A stretch of 64,000 nt of DNA from SZUA-36 sp963753105 (lineage in GTDB: Bacteria; Pseudomonadota; Gammaproteobacteria; Xanthomonadales; SZUA-36): positions 124,001 through 188,000 of the forward strand of contig CAVWBD010000003.1 in the NCBI GenBank assembly GCA_963753105.1, in the 5' to 3' direction. Below the pieces are notes generated by a model, which saw only the letters and a program-made list of their open reading frames with translations, had not been told where the DNA came from and did not search any database. Each line of letters begins with the position of its first letter. The first letter of the stretch is position 1. Below, in pieces: positions 37,510 to 46,787 of this stretch. The translations under genes and the position numbers were made by a program.

Positions 37510-38928
37510 ATGAACGAGGCGCAGGCGGCAGTCAATACCGGCTCATTCCGTGACCGTGATGGCCGGGTGTACCATTTCCAGGGGCGCGTATTCCGTGGCT
37601 TGAGTGAGTCCGCACTGGAAAGTTTCAGGCAACTGCAGCAAAAACCGTTCTATAAAAAGCTGGCAGAGTCCGGCAAGGTGATTGGCACCCGGGAGATATC
37701 TGCTGGCGATAACCCGCTTCCTGAAGATGTCAAAGCACAATGGGCGGGTTTTCTCGAACACGATCCGGTACCAGTTATTTCATACCCGTACGAGTGGACT
37801 TTCAGCATGCTGAAGGCCGCCGCCGGTTTGCAATTGCACCTGGTTGAGCGTGCGGTCAGCAATGGTTTCACCCTGAAAGACGCGACGCCGTACAACATCC
37901 AGTTTGTCGGCGGAAAACCGGTTTTTATCGATATCCCATCCTTTGAACCCCTGCAGGAAGGCGAGCCCTGGTCCGGTTATCGCCAGTTCTGCGAGATGTT
38001 CCTGTTCCCGCTGTTTCTGCAGGCCTATAAGGGCTGTGATTTTCAGCCGTTCATGCGTGCCTCCATCGATGGTGTCGGTGTGCAGGCTGCTTCTGCACTT
38101 TTTGGTTTCCGTGACAGGTTCCGTAAGGGAGTCATGAGCCACGTTTGGCTGCAATCAAAACTGGACCGCCGTTATGGCGGGTCATCCGAAAATGTTCGTT
38201 CCAACCTGAAGTCCGCGGGCTTCAACCGGGAGTTGATCCTGGTCAACGTCCGTAAATTGCAGAAACTGGTCAAGAAACTCGAGTGGGAAGCCAAGGGCTC
38301 GGAATGGGGCGACTACACCGAGTTTCACAATTACTCGGATGAAGACCACCTGCTCAAGGAAGCGTTTATCCGGGACTCGGTTATCAGTGAGAGACCGGAA
38401 ACGGTCTGGGATATTGGTTGTAATACCGGCCAGTTTTCACGTATCGCTGCTGCAGAGTGCCCACGGGTCGTGTCAACGGATATCGATCACGTGGCCGTTG
38501 AGCGGATTTTCCTGAACCCCGAGACACCAGACAATATCCTGCCGCTGGTACAGAACGTCGCCGACCCGTCACCCAACTGGGGTTGGCGCAACCGCGAACG
38601 CACGGATTTGCAAACCCGCAGCCGGCCGGATCTCGTGTTGTGCCTGGCATTGATCCATCACGTCGTTATCACGGCCAACATACCGTTGGCGGAATTCATC
38701 GAATGGCTGGCAGGTCTGACCGACAAGCTGGTCATCGAGTACGTATCGCGCAGGGATGACAAGGTGCAGACCCTGCTGCGTAACAAGGAAGACAAGTACC
38801 AGGATTACAGCCGGGAATCGATCGAACGGGAACTGGTGAAGCACTTTGAGATCCGGCGCCGGGAGGAAGTCAACAACGGTGACCGCAGCCTGTACTTGTG
38901 CATCAGGCATGAGCGGGTAGTGGCATAG
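37510..38928 (+). CDS. Large class I SAM-dependent methyltransferase with kinase-like N-terminal half
   Basis: The C-terminal half has the SAM fold: VWDIGCNTGQFSRIAAA (glycine motif at 301-307), VVSTDID (about 321-326) and LVLCLALIHHVV. The N-terminal half (1-200) is not part of the methyltransferase fold; it has LKDATPYNIQFVGGKPVFIDIPSFE, where Asp124, Asn129 and Asp141 match the D-x4-N...D spacing of kinase catalytic and metal-binding loops. This may be a kinase relic or a convergent motif. The neighbours suggest modification of a surface glycan. The frame is intact (472 residues). Confidence 0.7.
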   Translation: MNEAQAAVNTGSFRDRDGRVYHFQGRVFRGLSESALESFRQLQQKPFYKKLAESGKVIGTREISAGDNPLPEDVKAQWAGFLEHDPVPVISYPYEWTFSMLKAAAGLQLHLVERAVSNGFTLKDATPYNIQFVGGKPVFIDIPSFEPLQEGEPWSGYRQFCEMFLFPLFLQAYKGCDFQPFMRASIDGVGVQAASALFGFRDRFRKGVMSHVWLQSKLDRRYGGSSENVRSNLKSAGFNRELILVNVRKLQKLVKKLEWEAKGSEWGDYTEFHNYSDEDHLLKEAFIRDSVISERPETVWDIGCNTGQFSRIAAAECPRVVSTDIDHVAVERIFLNPETPDNILPLVQNVADPSPNWGWRNRERTDLQTRSRPDLVLCLALIHHVVITANIPLAEFIEWLAGLTDKLVIEYVSRRDDKVQTLLRNKEDKYQDYSRESIERELVKHFEIRRREEVNNGDRSLYLCIRHERVVA

Positions 38929-38995
38929 GTGAGATACTGCGTCGTCAGCCCGCTCTCAAGGTCCAGTTGGCTTGTAGATTCCTGAAGAATTATTT

Positions 38996-41900
38996 ATGAA
39001 CCAATTCATCCATCTTCTGGCATTAAGCGTTACCGCCCTGGTGCTGCTTCACCGGGTTCCCAGCCGACCAGCCACCGGGGTTATCGCATTCGTCTTCGCA
39101 ATCTTCTTCATCCTCCAGTTCGCAGCGTTGTACACGCTGGACAGTTTCATAAATTACACGTTCTACAACCATCTGGACCCAGGAGACCTGAGGGTCTACC
39201 TGTTCCAGTTCTGGCCCCAGGTCGGCCTGGCAATCGTGCTACTGGCTGTCGTGTGGGTTTGCCTCTGCAGATTGGCGGAGTGGATGAAGCGGGTGCTCAA
39301 ACTTCCTGCTGTACTGAGCGTTCTTGTCTTTCTGGGATCAGTGGCTGTCCTGAGTATGCCGTCAGGCATCCTCGGTGAGATCTATGGAATTTACAGGATT
39401 TTATCCGTTGATACGGAGACGTTTGAAAACGCGCTGAGCAACCTGGGGATTGACCCAGAACAATACCCCGGGCCGGGAGACATTCATGCCATGCCCGGTA
39501 AAAATATCGTCGTGATCTCGATGGAGTCAGTGGAACGGGGCTTTCTGGGGCCAAGCTTCCCGGGACTGACACCGAATTTACGCCGACTGTCAGGGGAATT
39601 CACCTACTTCGATATGCCCATTCTGCAAGGTACGGGCTGGACAGCGGGGTCGATGTACGCACACCAGGTTGGTGTACCAGCGCTTTTTAAAGGCCAGGGT
39701 AACGATTTTTTCCAGGGGGTGGAGAACGTGAGGTTGACCGGCTTGGGCCATGTCCTGAGCAGAGCTGGTTACTTTACCAGGTACCTGATTGGCAAGCCGG
39801 AGTTTGCCGGGACGACGGACCTGCTTGGTGCGTATAAACTGCCGGTGGTGTCCGAACATAATAGCTTGGGACAGTACCCGGAGACCAGAGCGGGACTTAA
39901 TGACCTTGACCTGTTCGAGGAAGCGAAGCTTCAGGTCAGGCAGGCTGTTTCCAAGCGGCAGCCGTTCGCGATATTTATGTCAACGATAAATAGCCACTAT
40001 CCGGCCGGTATCCACGATTCGCGCATGGAAGGCTTGGTGGACACTACGCTGGAAGGGCTCGAATTTTCGGTGGCGTCGCTGGACTACCTGGTAGGTGATT
40101 TCATCGGTTTTTTGTCAAGTGAAGGGTTGTTGAATGAAACCGTGATCTTTCTGTTCCCCGACCACCTGTTGATGGGGAAGACCGGTAAAACATTGGAAAA
40201 ACTCAAGCGTGAAGCACGTTCGCTGTACCTGGTCACCAACGCCGGGGAAGAAGCATTACACAGGGACAGCACTCAACCCGTTTACCTGATCGAGTTTCCG
40301 AGGCTGTTGCTGGATGGTGCCGGAATCAACACAAATGCCAGGTTTCTGGCCGACTTCGAGAGGGACCGCCCCCTGGCCAAGTTCATTTCGGACAATGCGA
40401 GAAAGCTGACGGCTTTGAACCAGGCCTCGGTTTACCGGACCAGTTTTGCGGGTGGATTCTGGGTAAAAGTGCAAGGCGACAGGCTGCTTATATCTGCGCG
40501 CAAGGACATCGACAGCATTGCATTCGATATTGAGGATGCCGGGAAACACAGGGTCTTCAACGTGTTGTTTAACGACCAGTTGAACTTTATCGAGAAGTCT
40601 GTCAACCAGGTCGGTGACTATTTCCAGGCTGGTAAGTACGACGAAAGTTTCACGCGCCTGCACCTGTCGATCCAACTGCAGGACGAGCATATCGTTGCCT
40701 ACCTTGGGGATAAGAAGAAGGTGGGGGTTGCCAGGTCTGGAACCGGACGAGTCGAGTTCAGCGCGGATGACATAGAGACCGTGCAGAAGTCTGTCGCTAA
40801 CCTGGGGGAGATTTACCAGTTGGATCCAGGTATTACGAATGACGGGGATATTTACGCGGACAACATCATTCGGCTTACGAGTTCAGCCTGGAGCAGGTCT
40901 GGCCATCTGAGAATGGGCGCCGAAACTTATTCGACCGGATCCGGTTTGAACCTGTTCCTGTATGAAGGGGGTCGCTGGAATGTTGCAACTTTCGATACCT
41001 GGTGGAGCGAATCGGCAGCCCAAGTCTTCGCAGAGAAGGTTCAGTCATTGCGTGCTGCCAAGAGATTTTTCGTCATTTCGGTGAACAACACCGTACGCAA
41101 CACCTATCCTGGCTACAAGGAAAAACTTCGGCGAGCCGGCTTGGATTTGCTTGCGACGTTCAATGGCCGCACGGCCTACCTGGCTTATCCGGATGCGGAT
41201 TTCAAAATCAAGGAGTTCTCATCCGAAACATCAATTTCCAGGGTGATAGCGGTGCCGCCAGGACAAGGGAATGTTCCATCGGTGCCGCCGGGCAGGCAGG
41301 GTGAGCGCATGCGAGACATCGGACGTTTCATTGCCCACGCCGGCGGCAGCATCGAAGGCCGACGCTACACAAACTCCCTGGAAGCGCTTGAACACAGTTA
41401 CCGGGCCGGCTTCCGTCTATTTGAGTTGGATATCATCGAAACCTCCGACAAGCACTTTGTTGCCGCTCATGACTGGCAACACTGGCAAAAAATCTCTGCC
41501 TACCAGGGTCCGCTGCCGCCGACGCTGGAGATATTCAAGAGCCTCAAGCTGCATGGCAAGTTCACCCCCTTGGACATGCGCGACATCAATGCCTGGTTTG
41601 CGGATCATCCTGATGCAATATTGGTCACGGACAAGGTCAACGATCCCGTACGGGTCGCGAGCGAGTTCCTGGATGAATCGCGACTGATGATGGAGTTATT
41701 CAGCCTGGATGCCGTGGCGGATGGCGTCAGGGTCGGAATCCGGTCAGCCATGGCAAATTGGAACGTGGTCCTGGCGATTGCTGGCGACAGAGTACGGAAA
41801 TTGCAGGAGTTGGGTGTCACGGATGTGGCTGCGAGCCGGCGAATTGTAACAGGGCACTCGACTCTGCTGAAGGATTTGAAAGCAGCCGGGATCAGGGTTT

Positions 41901-42028
41901 TCGCATTTCACGTCAATACGGAACCGGGCATGAATGAAACCTACGTGGTTTGCGAGGAAATGGACCATTTTTACGGGCTGTACGCGGACAGCTGGGACTT
42001 CAGCGCCATACCGGAATGCGATGAGTGA
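38996..42028 (+). CDS. Fusion protein: LtaS-like transferase, ILEI-like domain, GDPD-like domain
   Basis: Residues 1-120 hold about four membrane segments. Residues 165-400 form an LtaS/OpgB-like catalytic domain: ISMESVE (Glu177), GTGWTAGS (Thr213 or Thr216), NSHYPAG (His334) and FPDH (Asp389-His390), the same order as the metal and nucleophile residues of lipoteichoic-acid synthase. Residues about 615-745 resemble the ILEI/FAM3 fold (LNLFLYEGGRWNVATFDTW, then FFVISVNNT). Residues 778-1010 match glycerophosphodiester-phosphodiesterase-like proteins: HAGG (His781), FELD (Glu810, Asp812) and AAHD (His825, Asp826). The frame is intact over 1010 residues. It probably works on phosphoglycerol-type decorations at the periplasmic face; that is inference. 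Confidence 0.7.
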   Translation: MNQFIHLLALSVTALVLLHRVPSRPATGVIAFVFAIFFILQFAALYTLDSFINYTFYNHLDPGDLRVYLFQFWPQVGLAIVLLAVVWVCLCRLAEWMKRVLKLPAVLSVLVFLGSVAVLSMPSGILGEIYGIYRILSVDTETFENALSNLGIDPEQYPGPGDIHAMPGKNIVVISMESVERGFLGPSFPGLTPNLRRLSGEFTYFDMPILQGTGWTAGSMYAHQVGVPALFKGQGNDFFQGVENVRLTGLGHVLSRAGYFTRYLIGKPEFAGTTDLLGAYKLPVVSEHNSLGQYPETRAGLNDLDLFEEAKLQVRQAVSKRQPFAIFMSTINSHYPAGIHDSRMEGLVDTTLEGLEFSVASLDYLVGDFIGFLSSEGLLNETVIFLFPDHLLMGKTGKTLEKLKREARSLYLVTNAGEEALHRDSTQPVYLIEFPRLLLDGAGINTNARFLADFERDRPLAKFISDNARKLTALNQASVYRTSFAGGFWVKVQGDRLLISARKDIDSIAFDIEDAGKHRVFNVLFNDQLNFIEKSVNQVGDYFQAGKYDESFTRLHLSIQLQDEHIVAYLGDKKKVGVARSGTGRVEFSADDIETVQKSVANLGEIYQLDPGITNDGDIYADNIIRLTSSAWSRSGHLRMGAETYSTGSGLNLFLYEGGRWNVATFDTWWSESAAQVFAEKVQSLRAAKRFFVISVNNTVRNTYPGYKEKLRRAGLDLLATFNGRTAYLAYPDADFKIKEFSSETSISRVIAVPPGQGNVPSVPPGRQGERMRDIGRFIAHAGGSIEGRRYTNSLEALEHSYRAGFRLFELDIIETSDKHFVAAHDWQHWQKISAYQGPLPPTLEIFKSLKLHGKFTPLDMRDINAWFADHPDAILVTDKVNDPVRVASEFLDESRLMMELFSLDAVADGVRVGIRSAMANWNVVLAIAGDRVRKLQELGVTDVAASRRIVTGHSTLLKDLKAAGIRVFAFHVNTEPGMNETYVVCEEMDHFYGLYADSWDFSAIPECDE

Positions 42029-42162
42029 TTGTGCACTCGCGCCTGTCGAAGCCGGGTGGTTTTTCTGACGCTCGTGCGTTTTGAAAAGTCGGTACCCGGA
42101 TTACTTCTAAGATAAGTGGAATACGGCTAGAATTGACCAATCATCAACCGAAGGTATATCTC

Positions 42163-43242
42163 ATGAACAAAACCACCCTAAAACCCGGTGTCGTCACCGG
42201 CGAAGACTATAAAACACTCGTTAACGCGGCCAAGACTGGCGGCTACGCGCTGCCGGCCGTCAACGTGACCGGCACCAATACCATCAACGCAGTCATGGAA
42301 GCTGCTGCCAAGGCCAATTCCGATGTCATCATCCAGTTGTCCAACACCGGCGGGCAGTTCTATGCGGGCAAGGGTATCGAAGATGCCTTCACGGCCAAGG
42401 TCATGGGCTCGGTATCGGCCGCGCAACACGTACACCTGCTGGCCGAGTATTACGGTATCTGTGCCGCCATGCATACCGACCATGCCAACAAGGCGTTGAT
42501 TCCGTGGATCGAAGCGCTGCTGGACGAGGGCGAGAAGTACTACGAGAAACACGGCAAGCCCTTGTACAGTTCACACATGCTGGACCTGTCAGCTGACCCC
42601 ATCGAATTCAACCTCAGCGAAAGCGCACGTATCCTGGAGCGCATGGCGAAGATCGAGATGTCGCTGGAAATCGAACTCGGTGTGACCGGTGGTGAAGAAG
42701 ACGGTATCGGTGGTGAATTCGAGGAATCTGCAGACAATTCCAAGCTATATACCCAGCCTGAAGACGTATTGCGGGCTTTTGAACTGCTGGACCCGATCGG
42801 GCATTTCTCCGTTGCGGCCTCGTTTGGTAACGTGCATGGTGTTTACAAGCCCGGCAACGTCAAGCTGCGTCCTGAAATTCTGAAGAATTCGCAGGCCCTG
42901 GTACAACAGACCCACGGCACGGGCGACAATCCACTGCACCTGGTGTTCCACGGTGGTTCCGGCTCCGAGAAAGCCAAGATTCACGAGGCGGTACGCTATG
43001 GTGTGTTCAAGATGAATATCGACACCGACACCCAGTTTGCATTCTCAAAACCAGTCGGTGCATTCGTCAAGGAGCACCCACGCGCGTTTGAATACCAGAT
43101 CGATCCGGATTCCGGCAAACCGTACAAGAAGATGTACGATCCGCGTTCTTACCTGCGCCTCGGCGAGGAAGGCATCGTGGCGCGTTTGCAGGAAGCCTGC
43201 GAGGATCTCGGCTCGAAGGGTAAGTCAATCGCGGCTGGCTGA
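42163..43242 (+). CDS. fbaA: Fructose-bisphosphate aldolase, class II
   Basis: FbaA interconverts fructose 1,6-bisphosphate with the two triose phosphates in glycolysis and gluconeogenesis. The 359-residue length equals that of the class IIA enzymes. Visible motifs are AMHTDHANKALIPWIEALL (zinc His and catalytic Asp region), SSHMLDLSADPIEFNL, EIELGVTGGEEDGI and LVFHGGSGSEKAKIHEAVRYGVFKMNIDTDTQ. The ATG at 42163 starts MNKTTLKPG; an upstream extension to 42133 is not conserved. A TAGAAT at 42128 could be a -10 element, but no good -35 accompanies it. A terminator-like hairpin follows at 43271. Confidence 0.95.
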   Translation: MNKTTLKPGVVTGEDYKTLVNAAKTGGYALPAVNVTGTNTINAVMEAAAKANSDVIIQLSNTGGQFYAGKGIEDAFTAKVMGSVSAAQHVHLLAEYYGICAAMHTDHANKALIPWIEALLDEGEKYYEKHGKPLYSSHMLDLSADPIEFNLSESARILERMAKIEMSLEIELGVTGGEEDGIGGEFEESADNSKLYTQPEDVLRAFELLDPIGHFSVAASFGNVHGVYKPGNVKLRPEILKNSQALVQQTHGTGDNPLHLVFHGGSGSEKAKIHEAVRYGVFKMNIDTDTQFAFSKPVGAFVKEHPRAFEYQIDPDSGKPYKKMYDPRSYLRLGEEGIVARLQEACEDLGSKGKSIAAG

Positions 43243-43270
43243 TATTAAACGTCTGATCCGCACCGTTGAA

Positions 43271-43297
43271 GACCGGGTCGATTGGCCCGGTCATTTT
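43271..43297 (+). terminator. Probable rho-independent terminator after fbaA
   Basis: GACCGGG at 43271-43277 and CCCGGTC at 43286-43292 form a seven-base stem with an eight-base loop; ATTTT follows. It begins 29 nt after the fbaA stop. The T run is short, so termination may be partial, and the downstream gene begins only 18 nt later. Confidence 0.5.
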
Positions 43298-43314
43298 CCA
43301 AACAGGCCCTGATT

Positions 43315-44388
43315 ATGCCGCTGGTCGAACACCTGGAATTGCCGACATTCTCCCACCTGCGTGAACAGGGGCACGAGGTATTGCCACTGGACAGGGCAAT
43401 ACACCAGGACATCCGCGAACTGCACATCGGTTTTTTGAACATGATGCCGGATGCGGCATTGGGTGCGACCGAGCGCCAGTTCATCCGGTTGGTCGGCAGT
43501 TGCAACCGCATTGCGCAGTTTTATGTCTACCCGTTCACGTTGCCCGGTTTGCAACGCAGCGAAGAGACGCTGGCCTACATCGAAAAATACTACTGTGATT
43601 TTGGTGAGCTGAAAGAGCAGGGACTGGATGCCCTGATCATCACCGGCGCCAATGTTGCAAACCCCCAGCTGGACCAGGAAGCGTTCTGGGAACCATTGAT
43701 GGAAGTGGTGCACTGGGCTGACCAGAACGTTGCATCCACCCTGTGCTCCTGCCTGGCCACGCATGCACTGCTCAAGCATTTGTACGGTATCGATCGCCAA
43801 CCACTGCCTGCAAAACGCTGGGGCGTGTACAACCACCGTATTTGCGAGCCCGGGCACCCCTTGCTCAGGGGCGTCAACACGCGTTTCGATGTGCCGCATT
43901 CACGCTACAACGAAATTTCGAGGCAACAGTTGGAGGATGCCGGGCTTACCGTGCTGGTGGAAAGTGGGCAGGGTGGGGTGCACATGGCGGTCAGCCCGGA
44001 CCAGTTCCGTATCATATTTTTCCAGGGACACCCCGAGTACGACCTCTCCAGCTTGTTGAAGGAATACAAGCGCGAGCTCGCGCGATATTTGTCGGGTGAA
44101 CTGGACGAGGCCCCGCCATTCCCGGAAAACTACTTTTCCACAGAGGTGGGTGAACGGGTGCAGGGCTACCTGGCACAGGTGCTGCAGGCAAGGGAACGTG
44201 GCGGTGGATTTCCCGAATTCCCGGATCGGGAGATCGAAGACTTGCTGGACAACACCTGGGGTGATACGGCCAAGGCGCTGGTCGCCAACTGGCTCGGGCT
44301 GGTCTATCAACTGACCAACCTGGACCGGACCAGCCAGTACATGGATGGTGTTGACCCGGACGATCCGCTTGGTCTGAAGGGTATTTAA
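43315..44388 (+). CDS. metA: Homoserine O-succinyltransferase family protein
   Basis: Members of this PF04204-type family acylate homoserine, the first step to methionine. The protein shows LHIGFLNMMPDAALGATERQFIRLVG, DALIITGANVANPQ, WADQNVASTLCSCLATHALL (the nucleophile cysteine in the second Cys), KRWGVYNHRI, and FFQGHPEYDLSSLLKEYKREL with the His-x-Glu pair. It has 357 residues, slightly longer than E. coli MetA, with an extended C-terminus. The ATG at 43315 was chosen over upstream in-frame codons inside the terminator hairpin. Succinyl or acetyl specificity cannot be read from the sequence with certainty. Confidence 0.82.
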   Translation: MPLVEHLELPTFSHLREQGHEVLPLDRAIHQDIRELHIGFLNMMPDAALGATERQFIRLVGSCNRIAQFYVYPFTLPGLQRSEETLAYIEKYYCDFGELKEQGLDALIITGANVANPQLDQEAFWEPLMEVVHWADQNVASTLCSCLATHALLKHLYGIDRQPLPAKRWGVYNHRICEPGHPLLRGVNTRFDVPHSRYNEISRQQLEDAGLTVLVESGQGGVHMAVSPDQFRIIFFQGHPEYDLSSLLKEYKRELARYLSGELDEAPPFPENYFSTEVGERVQGYLAQVLQARERGGGFPEFPDREIEDLLDNTWGDTAKALVANWLGLVYQLTNLDRTSQYMDGVDPDDPLGLKGI

Positions 44389-44408
44389 GACGGTTGCAAG
44401 ACCGCAAA

Positions 44409-46508
44409 TCAGGGGAAGTTGTAGTTCACCCAGAAACCGATGTTACGTCCCGCTGCGTCGATGCCGGACGCGTGCTCCCGGTAGGTCTTGTTGGTGAGGT
44501 TTTCCAGCCGCAATCCCAGTTTCACAGCCGGGTTCACTTGCCAGTCCAGTAACAGGTTCAAGGTTTTCCAGCCGTCCGTTCCGGTCGGGTCGATACGCGG
44601 GTCCCTGACGTCCCGGGGACTCAGGCGGTCCTGGTCGGTGGCAAACAGCCAGTAGGGCTCGATACGCCAGTCGCCGTTGATGAAGTACTCCAGTCCCAGC
44701 TTGCCATTGAGTGGCGGGATACGGTCGGCCGGAAATGCGGGTACTTCCAGGTCGCTTTCCTCGCCCCGGCTGTAGTTTGCCACTGCATAGATGTTCAGGT
44801 TGCCGGTGACAGCCCAGTACATGCCTGCTTCGAGCCGTAGATTTCCACCTTGTTGCGGTTCTCGCTGCGGATGATGTCGCGCCCGTCATCGGTCACTTCA
44901 CCGGTATAAACCGAGGTGATCTTGTCCGAGTAATCCAGGTAAAAGGCGAACAGCTTCGAACTCCACGTCGCCGGTTTCCGTTTTGAAACCGAAGTCATAG
45001 CTCCAGACGCTTTCCGGCTCCAGTTCCGTGTTGGCGATATTGAACCGGTTGCCGGGGCGCGGGCCCAGCGTTGCCAGGTCGAATATATTGGGTGGGCGGA
45101 AGCCCCGGCCGAAGTTTGCAACCAGTTTGAATTCCGGGTTGACCTCGTAGACCGCGTGGATGTCGCCGGTCAGATCGGAAGGTGACAGGTTGACAAGCCC
45201 GTGGCTGTCATCGGCCGGCAGGCGGATATCGAACCAGCTGTAGCGCACACCGGTGTTGAGCTGTAAACGGCCCATTTCCGGCCATTCTGCAAACAGGTAA
45301 ACTGCCGCGCTGTCCATCGAGGAGTTGTCCGGGAAGCGGCTTTTGACCGGGTGTTTTTGACAGCGGTGCCGGTAAGCTGGGAAAAACGGCTGCTGTCCAC
45401 GGTATCGGTGTAGTATTCACCGCCCCAAACCAGTTGCATACCATTTGATAGTGAAGAATTGAACTGCAGGGTCAGGCCGTCCAGCGTACTGGCGTTGTGC
45501 TCGGTAATGATCTCGTCGCTGGCGTATTCCTGGGTCAGCCGGTCATCGGTAATTACCTGGCGCGCCAGGTGGGCTTCGAACTGGTCAAACAACAGCGACT
45601 GCCCGTCGAGACGCAGACGCGCGTGCAGCAGGCTGCGGCGGTTGGGTTCGAACAGGAATTGCTCCGCAGAAGGCTCTGTCTGCCCAAAGCCTGGCACCAG
45701 TTCGTCGTAACGGGGTGTTGACGGCTGTTCCATCACCTGTGCTGACAGCATCAGGCTGGAACGTTGCGTGGTGTCCAATACAAACTTCAAGTCAGCCGCT
45801 TCCGAGGTATAGCCGGATGGGCTTAACCGCTGCCCGCTGCCGGATTTGCGTGAAGCATGATCCTGGTAACTGGCGCCGCCGGTAAAGCCCCAGCCCTGTT
45901 TACCGCCGCTTGTGCGTGCATTCAGCACCAGCCCGTCATCCACGCTGTCATAGCTGCCATAAGACGTGCTGTCCTGTTGCCATTCCAGGCCATCGTAATC
46001 CGGCTCATGGGTCAGGATGTTCAGTACACCACCCATGGCATCGGCGCCGTACAGGGATCCCTGGGAGCCACGCACCACTTCCATGCGCCGGGTGGCGAAA
46101 GAATCCACCAGGCCGAGGTACTGGTTGGGCGCATTCCGGAAAAACGCATTGTTCAGACGGATGCCGTCGACCATGTGCAGCACCTGGGAGCCTTTCAAAC
46201 CGCGGATGATCGGGATGCCCTGTCCGGGTGTTGTTTGCTGGAAAAATGTGCCAGGCATGCCACGCAACATCTCTGCGATCACGTCGGGCGCGCTTTCCCT
46301 TATGGCCTCTTCATCGATGGCGGTGACGGCGGCCGCGATGTCGATATCACGCTTGCTGCTGCGGGTCGCGGTGACGTGTACCTGCTCCTGCAAATTGTCT
46401 TCATACAGGGTCTCGCCGGGGGCGTTATCCGCCCACAGCGCCGGTGTATGGAACAACAATAAAAGGAGGGGCGGAACCAGCCGCCCCGCCCGTGCAGAAG
46501 ATGGTCAT
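44409..46508 (-). CDS. TonB-dependent outer-membrane receptor (frameshifted)
   Basis: The plug domain is clear: VHVTATRSSKRDIDIAAAVTAIDEEAI, then IIRGLKGSQVLHMVDGIRLNNAFFRN, RRMEVVRGSQGSLYGADAMGGVLNI. The C-terminal barrel ends WVNYNFP, with a terminal aromatic residue and the family line LGLRLENLTNKTYREHASG. The signal peptide is recovered if one G is removed near 46490, giving a start at 46508. Further breaks occur near 44820, 44960 and 45350. The plug type resembles haem or siderophore/hemoglobin receptors, but the substrate is not certain. It lies downstream of surE on the same strand, 279 nt apart, with repeat copy D between them. Confidence 0.8.
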
Positions 46509-46647
46509 CTGAAAAATTCAAGCCTGACTGAAAACAGGGCGTATTTTGCCACAAAAACGACGTGAATTGGTGCTCAGTGTAAGAGTTAAAGCGATAGAAA
46601 TGACCTGGAGGCGCGATGCTGAACTGCGGTGGGAGTGCAGTGCTTTC

Positions 46648-46714
46648 CCAGGACCGTTACGCGACAGGACGTTGAGTAACGAGTCCCCAGGGATGGGTTC
46701 ACGACGTGTCCTGG
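46648..46714. repeat. Palindromic repeat, copy D
   Basis: CCAGGAC (46648-46654) and GTCCTGG (46708-46714) form the outer stem; CGTTAC (46655-46660) and GTAACG (46676-46681) form the inner one. The minus strand reads GGACACGTCGTGAACCCATC then CCTGGGGACTCG, which matches the core of copies A-C in part. It lies about 75 nt downstream of the surE stop and upstream of the TonB receptor start. The remainder of 46509-46787 shows nothing else. Confidence 0.65.
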
Positions 46715-46787
46715 CAACAAGACAGGCACTTACCTGACAAGATGTTCGTTTTTACAGACCGTCTAAGGCTCAGTTAACGCAGGAATA

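Noticed and set aside
32869..42028. Genomic island acquired by phage or integrase
   Set aside because: No integrase, tRNA or direct repeat at the borders was seen, and tadA, a core gene, lies inside; base composition looks like the neighbours by eye.
38996..42028. Naming the fusion protein ltaS or opgB
   Set aside because: Only the catalytic domain is comparable; the host is Gram-negative, the extra domains are absent from both, and the acceptor is unknown.
18774..46714. CRISPR array
   Set aside because: The repeats are four dispersed palindromes kilobases apart, not direct repeats with uniform spacers.
46509..46787. Cobalamin-type riboswitch upstream of the TonB receptor
   Set aside because: No B12 box or the usual AGACAGG/GCCACTG pair in the right orientation; the structured part is repeat copy D and lies nearer the end of surE.
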